A DNA stretch of 64,000 bases, taken from contig NW_019091355.1 in the NCBI RefSeq assembly GCF_001949145.1, forward strand, positions 4,787,842-4,851,841. Reading direction: 5' to 3'. Below are positions 1 to 10,888 of the stretch, piece after piece. Position 1 is the stretch's first letter, and each line of letters starts with the position of its first letter. Both the position numbers and the translations under genes were made by a program. Under the pieces are notes generated by a model, which was not told the origin of the DNA, searched no databases, and saw only the letters and a list, made by a program, of their open reading frames with translations. Source of the stretch: Acanthaster planci. Lineage: Eukaryota; Echinodermata; Asteroidea; Valvatida; Acanthasteridae.

Positions 1-844
1 CTGGGTTACAGCACAATGTGCATTCATCATGTCTACTTGTCCTAAAAAGTAACATGTAGGGGTTTTTTGCGGGACCTGTGCTTTTACAAGTAAAGTCTAG
101 CCCTAAATCCAAACTGCTGTGGTGTTATGCCACCCACAGCACCCTCTTCCTCTTCAGCCAGAAGGGTTTGCAAAGCTGGAAACTGGTAAAAGACAGAAGT
201 TCAAGGTGCCCACATCTTGAGCATTAATTACCAAATCTGCATGCTCATCAGAGATTTCTTTTGAGGGCATCTTGTCTAAACAACTGCACCATTTCTGGAA
301 TGCATGTAATGAGTAACATAACCACGGTGGGCCAGGCTGCAATTGTTCACTGTACCCACTCCACTGCAATGACCTACATGTACATGTGACTAACTTGCAT
401 GCTGAGCTGTTCATTCACTACAGTGACCTTGGCTGAGGACAAGCCAGGGCCACAGGGGCTCAACAACACAGCGACTTCACTCACAATGTCACACACAAAC
501 TGTTCTTGGTTCATTTAGTCCTCTGTGGGACACAACTTGATAACTTCTCCATGACTGCAAATAAGGTTTTGTCAACAGCAAGGTGCCAGGTGGAACAGAT
601 GCCAAGGTCTAGAAAATCACACAGGGAGAAAACCAAGTTGGCAATTATTGGTATTCCTTCCGTGACTGTAAGGGACATTTGTTAATCCACATTATCAGGA
701 GCCTACATGTACATGTAGTACAGTCATGTTTCAACCATTTTCCACACTAACTACATGTGTACCGTACCGTGTAGTTTCTATCCAAGACTTCCAGAACTAC
801 CAACAATTCATAATTATACATGACAATATGGGCGATTCACAATA
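1..844. other. Non-coding, no gene recognised
   Basis: About 40% GC with stops in all frames. A minus-strand frame of 86 codons (154-414) reads like protein toward its end, but it has no convincing acceptor and matches no family I know. Several TACATGTACATGTA tracts occur (about 376, 703). No promoter or RNA gene is visible. Confidence 0.5.
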
Positions 845-980
845 GTGCGCCTCCAAGACTTTGCAACACGTTGGCCCATCACAACCCTCGAAATTTGTCG
901 ACCCTTTTCAAACGCACATTGGGTCGACAAATTTCGCGCACTTTGATTGGCCAACGCATTGCAAACTCTTGGAGGCGCAC
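845..980. mobile_element. Fold-back MITE with ~60-bp inverted arms, TA-flanked
   Basis: The left arm starts GTGCGCCTCCAAGACTTTGC and the right arm is its reverse complement, with roughly nine differences over about 60 bp. A short centre near 901-920 separates the arms. Both ends are bordered by TA (843-844 and 981-982), the target-site pattern of Tc1/mariner-type elements, although two bases alone is weak evidence. Because the arms are so similar, the two strands encode nearly the same peptide. This explains the paired open frames here, so they are not genes. The arms are CpG-rich relative to their surroundings. The alternative is a hairpin-forming transcribed element. Confidence 0.72.
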
Positions 981-982
981 TA

Positions 983-3900
983 CCGTGAAAAGCCTGTATT
1001 ATAACAACAATCCGGCCAAATATCCAATAACATGTACATGTATCTGTCTGAATACATGGTACATGTACACATATACAATGTACACATGATGAATGCAATG
1101 TATGATATTCTTAAAGTGCCGGTACTTCCCAACTAAATGCAGGTCAATTTGTCATCAAGAATTCCAAATTCATCCTTGCCTTTGACCAATGACCTGTTCC
1201 TGAACTATCAAATTACTCTTAAATTCAAGCCACCACCCAGAGATATGTACATGTACTCCTATGCTGGTCCATTACATCAAAACAAAGCCAACCTGTCTGT
1301 GTCCATGCACATGTACCCCTAGCTACTTGCATGCAAGTACAAGTCACACTCTGCCATGCTCTGTAAGCACATAGACCATAGAGCAAGGACAAAACCTAAG
1401 AGTGCTTCTAATTCTTTTGACTATTGAGGATAGTCAAAACATTTTCTATTTCACACAAGGCAAAATCTCTCACTGTGTTATTTCAAAGGAGCTTTTCAAG
1501 AGCAACTGGTACCTCAACAGTAGGTATAAAGGTCAACGACTCTTTACCCGGAGGTCAGTCTCATTCACTCAATTTCACTCCCAAAGAATCAGGGGACAAT
1601 TGCTAAGGAAGATAAACCACTGGACCACTGACAGGGAAATGCCCTTGTAAATGAATGACCAGGCAAGAAGTGTGAATGAAGCAGCAAAAATGATCAAATG
1701 GTGTAAAGGGATAAAACCAGGTCAGGGGTTAAAGATTGGAGGTCCATATCATTGGCACCACAGGCCTGTCCACTGCTCACAGATAACAGATTTACAAATT
1801 GTAAACTGTGACCAATATTCAAATCACAGAGTTACATGTATACCAACTGTCTAAATTTAACCCGTCTGCTACTCGACAGGTCAGTTATTTATTACTCCTT
1901 TTCTTGAAAATTTGCTCGTGTTTACTTTTAAAAACCTCAGCTTCAGTTCCAATAATTCGGCACCGTGATAGGCAACACATGTATAAGAAATTTTACAGGT
2001 TTCGACATGACACAGCACAGCAGACCAAAATCATTAATGTTGTTGTGCCCAGATTTACTCAAGAATGAGAAAATGTGTGGGTGAAGCAGGGCCCAACCCC
2101 CCTGACACAGTGGGCCAGGCCGATCCTTGCGGGGCCTCCAGAAACCCAAGTTGATTGCCTCTTTTCACTGGCTGTGCTGGTGTGTGGGCGTCATCCTTCG
2201 GATCACTTATTATTTGTGTTTGGCTTGCTCCAGGAACTGGGTTAAAGCATGTACCGGTGCATACGTGTACATATTTGGGAGTTAAAGGCGTCATTTCGAG
2301 GCAACAGTTCCGTCTGGCTGCCCTCAGCAGTTTCCACTTCAAAGCCTCAAAAACTTGGACGTGTCATTTTAAGATGCTTCCAAGAAATTCTTCAATGTGA
2401 GGCAGTGACTGGTCATACACACAGGTACATGTATCTTGTTTATATTCAAACCTGACAAACCTGTTCTTTTATACTTGATACAAAGCGCAGATGATTAATG
2501 CACAGCACGATGAATATGGTACATTTTATAATACACATGAATCAAGGACAATTTAGAAGAAAATTTCTACTCTTTTCCCATGAAACTTTTTGTGATGTTA
2601 CAACTAAATTTGGAAAGAAACTCTAACACTCAATAAATTGTACGTCTTGGGCAATTTTAATGAGATCATTATACATGTACCCTGCATCGTTACCTACATG
2701 TAAACCAAAACAAAGTTATACTTTTTTCTTTAAATACAAGCAAAACAAATTCTTCAATACCTGCAACTTATACTTGCAATTCAACTTACATCATCTACTC
2801 AATTTATACATCTAAATCATTTGAGAGGATGGTGCATGGAACACACTGTACAGCGCCTACGGAAGGGCAGTGAAGTGAGTGAACCAGATCTATACATGAT
2901 TGCATTGTACATGTACATGTCAATTCAACGAGTAAATCATATGAGTAGAATTTTCAGGGACGTTATGCAAATGGCGTCAACGACTTTTCAACCCCACACA
3001 TACAAGCTAAAGGCAATAAGATGGCCATGATGTACACTGTGATTACGCTTCAGTGCCGTATAAACTACATCGTGCTTATCCATGCTTGACACCCTAACTA
3101 GGTATCAGCTCTAACTCTCCCTTTCCAGCATTCTGAAGAACTGGCATTCTATAGAAATAAATGCATCATTTGAAGGGAGTTGATGGTTGAAATAAGAGGG
3201 CTGACACATTCTTGAATGTAGCTATGATGAAGGCCATGCTCTAAAAATATCTGCTGTCAAGCCAAAAGACCCCCTCCCCTACACACACAAAAAACTGATA
3301 AAATTTCTGATTTGAATTGTGATTCTTTCACTGCCCACGGCGCTTCCAAATTCCACACTTTTTCAGGAGAGCTTCGATTGCAATCACCGATACTTCTGGC
3401 TAAGTTTCCTGTGGGCAACTTCAAAAGCAGACCGGTTTTCCCACAGTTGCCTTGCTCTGACTGAATGTTATCACTGACAAGTCTAGCCTGCCTTGGGGAA
3501 TCGTTGAGACACATCAAGTTTGTAAAGTTCATGGCCAGCTCAGCCTTAATTCACAATAGTCTTTATTTAAAAAAGGACAAATTGGCCACTATTCTAATGG
3601 GTGTTAAGTTCCAGTACAGCCAGCCCGGGACAGAGTTGCAACAGTAGTTGAATGTGTGGCTCACTGGTATGTGAGAATGTGCCATTCGTGTGAACTACAA
3701 TTCAATACACATCAAATGGTGGAAACAACCCGAGCAAAATGCCGCAACTCAAGAGTGGCAGCAGAGCATGATGGGCTAATGGGATATTAACGTCCAACGC
3801 AGGATTACATCCAGATCCTGACAATAATGAACTTCTCCGCAAGGCGGAAACATCATTCGACCGGTACAAAGCTTTCACATTTTAACTGTATAAGTAATGT

Positions 3901-4940
3901 GTGTCATACCAGAAAAACTCAATTCTGCTCATCCTAGCAAGGCCGTTGGGATTATCCATTCAGACCCCCAAAAATGAAAATACTTCCAACGGTGCAACAT
4001 GAAAGTTTTTCTGGAGGCCAAGGCTTGCCAAAGAATAATATTAATACCTAACGAAAAGGATAAAATCTCCAATGGAAACAATGAAAAGAGACACATCCAA
4101 AATGTTTTTAAAGACAATATTCTTATGAATCTGCACATTCAATAACATAGAACAATACCAGTACATGTACATGTGTACATACTACAAAAATGTAGCTTCT
4201 CCATTCCTTTAATTGGGTTGAGGCAGAACTGGGTGCTTTCAATCCCTCAACACCAAGTAATACCCATTCAAGGGGGACTGAAGTGCACCCCTTGACAATC
4301 AGGCTAAATCCCCTGAGGGGTGCAGCACTGGGCCGATGAATACAAATAGGGGAGCCATAATACAAAATAAGTTTGCCAGAAGGGGCTTTCAGAGGTATCA
4401 TTCCAAGTCACTGCAAGCGTGCCCTTTTGGCAGGTAAACACTCACTGGTCCTGTAATGTACCTGGGAGTGACCACTTTACTTGCAAAAGGAGAGAGGAAC
4501 ACAGAAAGGACCCCAGTTATCCCATGGAGCAAGGCTCTATGGTTATACTGCACCCACACAGCAGGGACAAACACAGATTTACATGTATGTAAACGTACAT
4601 GTGTACATGTACCTAAATTAACAATACCTGGACTATGAATATTGATGGAGCATGAAGTCCACCTGCAAGCTGAACAGGCCTACAGGGTACTTCCAGAAGT
4701 GAGAAGAGAATACAGAAGTCTTCATCCTACCCTACACGTGATTATGCAATGCACATACTGTACATTGTCAACAGATTTGATTTTTTTTTTGCTGAACAGA
4801 AAAAAAACGTGAAAATGTACTTGAACGCAATGTGATTAAAAGTGGATGCGAAGACTTCACACAATTTCAGCACTGAGTTATTTGTACACTGAACGTGGTT
4901 TAAGGGTATGCAGTCGCTACCCCCAAGAGCGAATATTTAC
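983..4940. other. Non-coding, no gene recognised
   Basis: AT-rich sequence with scattered TACATG/CATGTA tracts (about 1031-1080, 1246, 2690, 2908, 4160, 4600). A perfect 16-bp palindrome, TACTTGCATGCAAGTA, lies at 1324-1339. A GC-richer stretch at 2080-2340 has no splice-framed ORF that I trust. No tRNA, rRNA or recognisable exon was seen. Confidence 0.55.
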
Positions 4941-5371
4941 CAAATGTGACCCGCTCAGGGAAAAGGTGATTATAAGTGGCGCCATGTACCCGTTATTTCT
5001 GTGAAGTGGCAAAGTTGAGAGAAATTTCTTTTGGAATTCCACTTTTTTTTTTCTTTTTTTTTTGTCCAGCATAATATCTTTGATTTCTAGTGTTTCACAG
5101 TTTTATGAGCAACAAGGTTCAAAAGGAAGATTCTCGTTGCTAGGGAGAATTAACATGAGTCTTCCAAACCTAAGACTGGATTAGACTCGATGTTTTCAAA
5201 GCCTGTAAACTCAACAGAACTAATTAATATGAAAAACGTCATCTCTCCAGAACAGAATGGCTATTGCCCTCTGCTGTGTACTAAAATGAGAGCTTCCACT
5301 TTGGAGTTTCCAGAGATCCAGGTGACTTTTTTTGTTGCGACATACCTTTTAGAGCGGGTCTCAAATTTAAC
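4941..5371. repeat. Degenerate inverted repeat with a GAGCGGGTC core
   Basis: The reverse complement of 4941-4956 is GAGCGGGTCACATTTG. A related segment, AGAGCGGGTCTCAAATTT, occurs in the opposite sense at 5351-5368. Both are preceded by an ACCTTTT-like word when read in the same sense. The identical 16-mer recurs at 52048-52063. This suggests the ends of an old ~430-bp transposon or two copies of a short dispersed repeat. The interior contains long T runs (5043-5062) and an A run near 5379 just outside. No coding capacity is seen. Confidence 0.35.
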
Positions 5372-7977
5372 CAAAGCAAAAAAAAAAAAAAAGAGGACGA
5401 TTAACATTATAGGTTTCTATTCAAGAATTTAGCAATAACTGTACAGTTAGTTTTTTTTTTACATTACCGACTGAATTCCTGGAAATATGTCTCTTCTGGA
5501 TCCTTTTGATACTGCACGTTCACTGGCATTAACATGTGAATTGAACTTAACCACAGAGCAAGGAAATGTTCATCAATCCTGCCACTTTTGATTATCAACA
5601 GATTTCTTTTTTCCAAGTTTTAACCAAATCAATCAATTCACAGCCACACCTATATTTACTACCACATCATAGCATGTACACTCTATATCAAAGCAGTACG
5701 CATGTACATGATTTGTAAAGAAATTACAACAGAAGTCAAGCCTGACTTGTCATCTGAGAACTACGGTACAGTGAATATACACACAAATTTCAGGGACAGA
5801 GTGATTCTAGTTTTGTAGGATGCAGAATGTACAGATGCGAAGTACATGTACAGTGGCATACCATGCCTGAACTTTGGTGAACCACCAAAAACATAAACAC
5901 CATCTGGAGAGAAACTTGCAGCCTGTACATCTAGGTACATGTATGTGTACATTGTAAGTCCCAATGTCATGTCCGTGGCAAGCACACCAAGTCGACACCT
6001 TCATTCTTACTGCGTTGGCAGGGCTGTGATAATGGCATACACATACAACTACACGTATCAAGACAGCCATATTTTATGTAACCACAACCAGCATTGATAA
6101 ATGACCAGATGGCCAAACATCATGCACTTACCCTTATCAGAGTCATATTTCCAATAAAATTCCAGTAAGACTCCAATCTAGTGAAAATTGGCTCTTTGGG
6201 CTGGACAGACTCTAATGAAACTGTTCAACTACGAGCACCAACGCCAGACGCAGCCTTGCACTCCTTGAATGAACACCAAGTACCAACCTCACAGAAAAGG
6301 CAACACGCCCCAGTAGACACACACACAGGTAAGCCAAAAGTAGATTACACCCACACAATGGGGAATCAGACAGAATGGGCCCACCACAGGCAAACAAGGG
6401 CCCTGGTCGGCCTTGTCGCCACATGGCTCAGGGGTACGCTTGTGGGTACACAACAGTCCTCCATGCCCGGCCAGACTCAGTCTCAAGGCCATGACCTTTG
6501 ACCCCAGAATGACAGGTGCCTTTACCAGTGCAAGATGACATTTGGGAACTGATATAATCTGGTATGATCCAATCACTCAGCGGGATGTCCAGTGCTGCTC
6601 AGAAATTCACCGTGTTCCACACAAATAGGGGTATGGCCTACAATTGAGAGGTCTGATCAGGTAGGGTATGCAGAGAGTTTAAGATGTATGAATCTCCATA
6701 TTTTACCATTTGTCAAACTAACTGCATGTGTGGCTTGTCTCTATTTAGACTACACTTTTGCATGTCCTCTCCTTTCCTGTAACCAGGCTTTAACTTAACA
6801 AAGACAGGGGAGGAAAGGGGAGAATTTTCCCTCCCCTCCCCCCACGGTTGTTGTGACAGTGTGCTGCAATCCTTCCCTCCCCCCTCAGAACATGTCAGCC
6901 CCCACTGAGCCACGAGTGGCTTTCAGTGTAGCACCCCCTTAGCCACATGAGGCCTTGCATGAGAACTACAAACCCTATTCCGACATCTTCGTCTGTGTTA
7001 GTTCATAATGAGCCTTCATTCTGTACACGTACACTGTACCTATTGATAATTTTTGTTTTAGGAACCTAATCCATGAGACCATTACACTGGGGCACTGTTT
7101 GCCCTCTCTGAATGCAAGCACGACTGGCTAAGTACAAAAACCTCAAAGCGCCCAATTTTCTTTCTCCACATTTAGAAGTAGCGGTACAAACTGTCACATT
7201 CTGCACATGTACCAGTCCATGTACGAGTACACATCACTACACAAAATGAATGTACCCCAGTACATGTGGTAACTTATTCCCTAGCTGATAAAGATTTTTT
7301 TTTTTTAAATAAGCGAAAATGAATGAAATAGACACATCTATGAAAGTAAAAAACCCTCTGACAAGTTTCCAGTGAAATGCTCCTGTACACAACATCGGGG
7401 TGACATTTTCATCGGCGACCAACAAACATGCTTATGAAGCTAGTGCGTCATGGAAAATCAAATGCAATCTAGATCAAGATGTGGTCTGTCAGCGGGATAG
7501 AAAAGATTCTAATTAAAAACTGCCAAGCCGCCCGTCCCCTTTCGTCAAAAAAAAAAAAAACCTCCCATGGTAGACAGTTCATGCATAGAGAATAAAGGAA
7601 CCTCCACGATTCGTGTGCGCAGTGCGAGATAAAATAGCTATGCCTAAATGTATCAATATTGGTTGGGGAGTTACATTCCTACCCAATGTTGATTTTATTG
7701 AGAGGGGTATCAGGTAAAATTCTCCCCGTGTGTGTGAGGGTATACAATATATTTACATGTATCTCAACAAGAGTCCAAAGTGCAAGGAAATATACGTGGA
7801 GAAGGAACATCAAACTACAAAAATTCTGTTAAAAAATCCACGGACAGTCCTGCTATCAAAGCAAATGTAACAATACTCAATGCTTTAATACAAAACACTA
7901 AAGGGAAAATTGACAAAGTGCAAGATTTTACAAATTTGTGCCAAAATAAGCTCTCCACTCACTTATGCCTGCATTAA
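5372..7977. other. Non-coding, no gene recognised
   Basis: Mixed composition. A GC-richer stretch at 6180-6520 carries overlapping open frames on both strands, with no acceptor/donor pair and no recognisable protein. C-rich runs occur near 6830-6895, an A run at 7547-7560 and a T run near 7294. TACATG tracts occur at about 5842, 5933 and 7207. The 7780-7977 frame is lysine/asparagine-rich, as expected from A-rich DNA. Confidence 0.5.
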
Positions 7978-8104
7978 AAGTTAACAGAAAAAGACAACAT
8001 TTAGTTCACGTGAAATATTTTAAAATAACAATAAATATTCTTTTTATTATTTTTACAATACTGGTACTTCACGTGAACTAAATGTTTTCTATTTCTGTTA
8101 CCCT
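7978..8104. mobile_element. Fold-back MITE flanked by TTAA
   Basis: Near-perfect inverted arms of about 35 bp sit around an AT-only centre. The shared arm core is AACATTTAGTTCACGTGAA, and the palindromic E-box-like TTCACGTGAA lies at its inner end. Both ends are bordered by TTAA (7974-7977 and 8105-8108), the piggyBac-type target site. However, the tips (AAGTTAACAG and the inverse of CTGTTACCCT) are not a textbook piggyBac terminus. The homology continues into the AT-rich centre, so most of the 127 bp can fold on itself. It is non-autonomous, with no ORF. Confidence 0.7.
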
Positions 8105-8108
8105 TTAA

Positions 8109-8534
8109 GTTAAACGTACTGATGCAACAATCACAATGCATAGAAAACATGCAACATGTACACCTTTCTGAAATATTCAGACATATTTCTGTCTTGGCAT
8201 CTTTGATGGAGTACTACAAGTACATGCAAGTGCACATCGACATAATTCATTTCAAGCTGCCTCACTAATTCCGATCAAGCCTGATCCAGCCTTGCCCATA
8301 TTTTATTTCCCCCCAATAACCAGATGGTTCATTTCACATTCAGCAAGACATTCACATTGGCCAGACATGAGAAAGAATGTACAATGTAAGAGGTTGGGAG
8401 GCCCCAGTGACCTTGGCACATCCTGGCCTAGTGTAGACCTAGATGTTATACTGGGAATCCTTCCTAATGTATAGACCAGCTAGAATAGCCTCCCTTATCT
8501 TAAAGGTGCACACTCCCTTGATTTTGTTTTAAAG
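8109..8534. other. Non-coding spacer
   Basis: No ORF above 60 codons with any recognisable feature, no inverted repeat, and only short CATGTA words. The segment near 8505-8535 (AAAGGGTCTGTGTGA and a T run) may be the 5' shoulder of the dispersed repeat that follows. Confidence 0.5.
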
Positions 8535-8710
8535 GGTCTGTGTGATTTTTTTTTTTTACAACCATTAAAAATGCACCCTTGTGTTTCAATTGAACCTATT
8601 TCCAATTTCGGTCTGGCTATTTTCAAAGGCATTTGGGGATGCTTTTGGTGCCTTTTTTGTTTTGATGCCAATCTGTATTTGCATATTTATGGGCAAACAA
8701 CATCGTGGTG
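8535..8710 (+). repeat. Dispersed repeat, copy 1
   Basis: This segment aligns by eye with 36205-36358. The order is a T run, then ACAACC, AATGCA, CTTTGTGTxTCA, TTTCAA, TTTCAAAGG, a TTTGGTTTTAAT-like stretch, and ATTTGCATATTTATG against TTCCATATTCATG. Spacing is collinear over about 150 bp with many substitutions, so this is an old copy of a shared element, not a recent duplication. No terminal repeats are obvious at this copy. The overlapping 92-codon frame (8581-8859) is not conserved with the second copy and is not called as a gene. Confidence 0.55.
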
Positions 8711-8734
8711 CGCCTGGAAGGACACGCTGTAAAT

Positions 8735-8824
8735 GCTTACGTCCTTTTGCCGGGAAGCATAATTACTGCAAAAAACTTTTCCCGGCAAAAGGACGTAAGC
8801 GAGCTTACAACCTTTTGCTGGGCA
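8735..8824. repeat. Perfect 21-bp hairpin plus a third direct module
   Basis: The arm at 8735-8755, containing ACGTCCTTTTGCCGGGA, is exactly reverse-complementary to 8780-8800 across a 24-nt loop. A third, diverged copy in the first orientation follows at 8803-8824 (GCTTACAACCTTTTGCTGGG). It lies just 3' of a dispersed-repeat copy and may be the end of the same element. It could be a MITE remnant or a transcribed hairpin. No miRNA family is recognised. Confidence 0.65.
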
Positions 8825-8859
8825 CGACGACATGTACATCTATAATGCAGTTACAGTAG

Positions 8860-10770
8860 TTGTTTATTGCCTGACATGCAACATGAAATACAGACAGACT
8901 GATGAAACATCTAGGACGGATTAAAATAAGTATGCATATAAAAGTAGGAAAAGCAAAATAATGCCTCATCAGCACCTTCAACAGTGCTGCGGATGTCTAG
9001 CTGAGGCAGAGTAATTGTAATCCATGCTCACATAGCGCACATCAATCAATGGATCCATTACACCTGTCTCCAAACCTGCTGCATCAATCAATTATATGAT
9101 ACAACATGGCACCGCCAAACATTGACGGGCGGTCATGCATTGTCACCAGGTTGAAATTTGAAACTCTGGTTAATTTCTCATTTGTCTGTTGCAACAGGGA
9201 CCATCAACCACAGGAGGAAAAGTATTCATCACAGAAAGTTTGACATTAAAAAAGGAAAGGAGATTTGAAGGCTGCAGCCTTCGTATAACTGGTTTGATTT
9301 TGACCAATAATTTTCAACTGGAGATCAAGCACTTTCTGATACTCTAATTGCAAATTAAAAAACATGCATAATTGATCAGGGTAGATTAGAATACAAACAA
9401 ATCCATAATTTTCACTATACTAAAAATAAAACAATTGGGTGAGGTAATTTTAATGCACAGCATACAATCCACGTAACCTTGCCTCACCCATTCACAAATA
9501 AAATGCATAAATTCCTAAGGAAAATATCCTCAAATTTGAAGGCATTTTGTCATCATTTGACGACTGACCTCCAAAATGTTCAACTTTTAGTCCAATAAAC
9601 CCCGCTACATTTAAGCTGTACTTGCCAGGGATTCCAACAGTTTGACTGTTGCAGTGGTCATGAATCACCATCTAATAGTTTTACATTGACCAAGCACAAC
9701 TGGTAGTCCAACCAGCACCACTTTGTTTTGTTGATGGGTGCAGAGTGAGATGCTTGACCTCAGCCGAGGTCAGCACTGAAATCCCTGGGGCCATGTGGTT
9801 GGTTTCTATTGGGATAACAAAAAGTGGCAGCAAACTTCTTGTACTTGAGAACTCCATACCACTGGAGCTTGTTCATATGATAACTGTCTGGCCTGTAATG
9901 TGAGAAAACTGCTGCACTCTGGTGACAGGTGATCATTAAGGCAATTAGTCTGGCCCCAAATTGGGTCAGGGCTGTTTATCTGATGGTTCTCCAAGAGATT
10001 ACAGAGGGCTTACACGTGGACTACAATGGGAGCCCTACATGGACAATGTAGGTGGGTAGGCCTATACTCTGACAGAACAAACCCACAACAGGGACGTGAC
10101 TAATTGTAATTTCACAAGCTGAGATAGACTTACAAACCAGGTACCCTACTGGGACACATGATGTAAGGGACAACTTGTGTACCCCCATGCTTCACATAAA
10201 TGGACCATTCGTACATGTACTATCTGACTATGCCATCCACAAGTTCAAGTTAATGGTTAAAAGTGATTTGAATTATTACACCTGGGGTTTTTCTCCCACA
10301 TATTATTTTAGTCAAATGCTTAGATGCTGCACTTTGGCACCTTGGAAAACAAATTGACCGGAGAATGGGCCCAGGTCCAGGAGCCTCTGTCAAGTACATG
10401 TAGGCCCCTATTTGTAAGTTGGGTCATCAATCCTTTCATGAAGCTATAAAATTGATGCCAACAGCCCACTAAGTGCAGGTGTATATCAAATTCAACTGTC
10501 TTCCACCCTGCAGCAGATCTCAATTCAAGTCGAAGGACATCCCTGTAGACCTTTGTTAGAGCAGAAGTAGGGCCTATTGTTTTTCTAACCGCTACAACAA
10601 AACACCTTGACAATCTGCGGGTCTGTAAAAGGAGACTCGTGGCTTTTCAAAGACAAAATTTTTCTGTGTACCAGCACAATTTAGATGGTTTATAACTTTT
10701 AGAATCAAACACACTGGTGATCTGAAGTACATGGGAGAAGCCATTGGAAAATACAATAAAGGCTTTGCAT
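8860..10770. other. Non-coding, no gene recognised
   Basis: Ordinary AT-rich DNA. It holds a perfect 16-bp palindrome, GAAGGCTGCAGCCTTC (9267-9282), and a short hairpin at 9436-9490 with 12-bp arms TGGGTGAGGTAA / TTGCCTCACCCA (one mismatch, 31-nt loop). No exon-like frame with splice signals was found. Confidence 0.5.
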
Positions 10771-10888
10771 GATAGCCATCTTGTATGGCACTGTTTTGGC
10801 AATTCTTTTTGTTCCACAGGGAAGCCTCCTTTGTGCATGCCCTGTGGTTGTGGAACAAAAGCACTGGCCTGCAAGATGGCAGCCATAC
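10771..10888. repeat. Imperfect inverted repeat with GCCATCTTG arms
   Basis: The left arm (from GCCATCTTG at about 10775 through TTTTTGTTCCACAGGG) pairs imperfectly with the right arm (CCCTGTGGTTGTGGAACAAA through CAAGATGGC near 10880). The matching blocks are a 12-bp TTTTGTTCCACA and a 9-bp GCCATCTTG, separated by indels. This explains the mirrored open frames on both strands. It is probably an old fold-back element. The CAAGATGGC arms also resemble YY1 sites. Confidence 0.5.

Noticed and set aside
154-414. Possible terminal exon on the minus strand
   Set aside because: The C-terminal half looks protein-like, but candidate acceptors lack a pyrimidine tract and no family is recognised.
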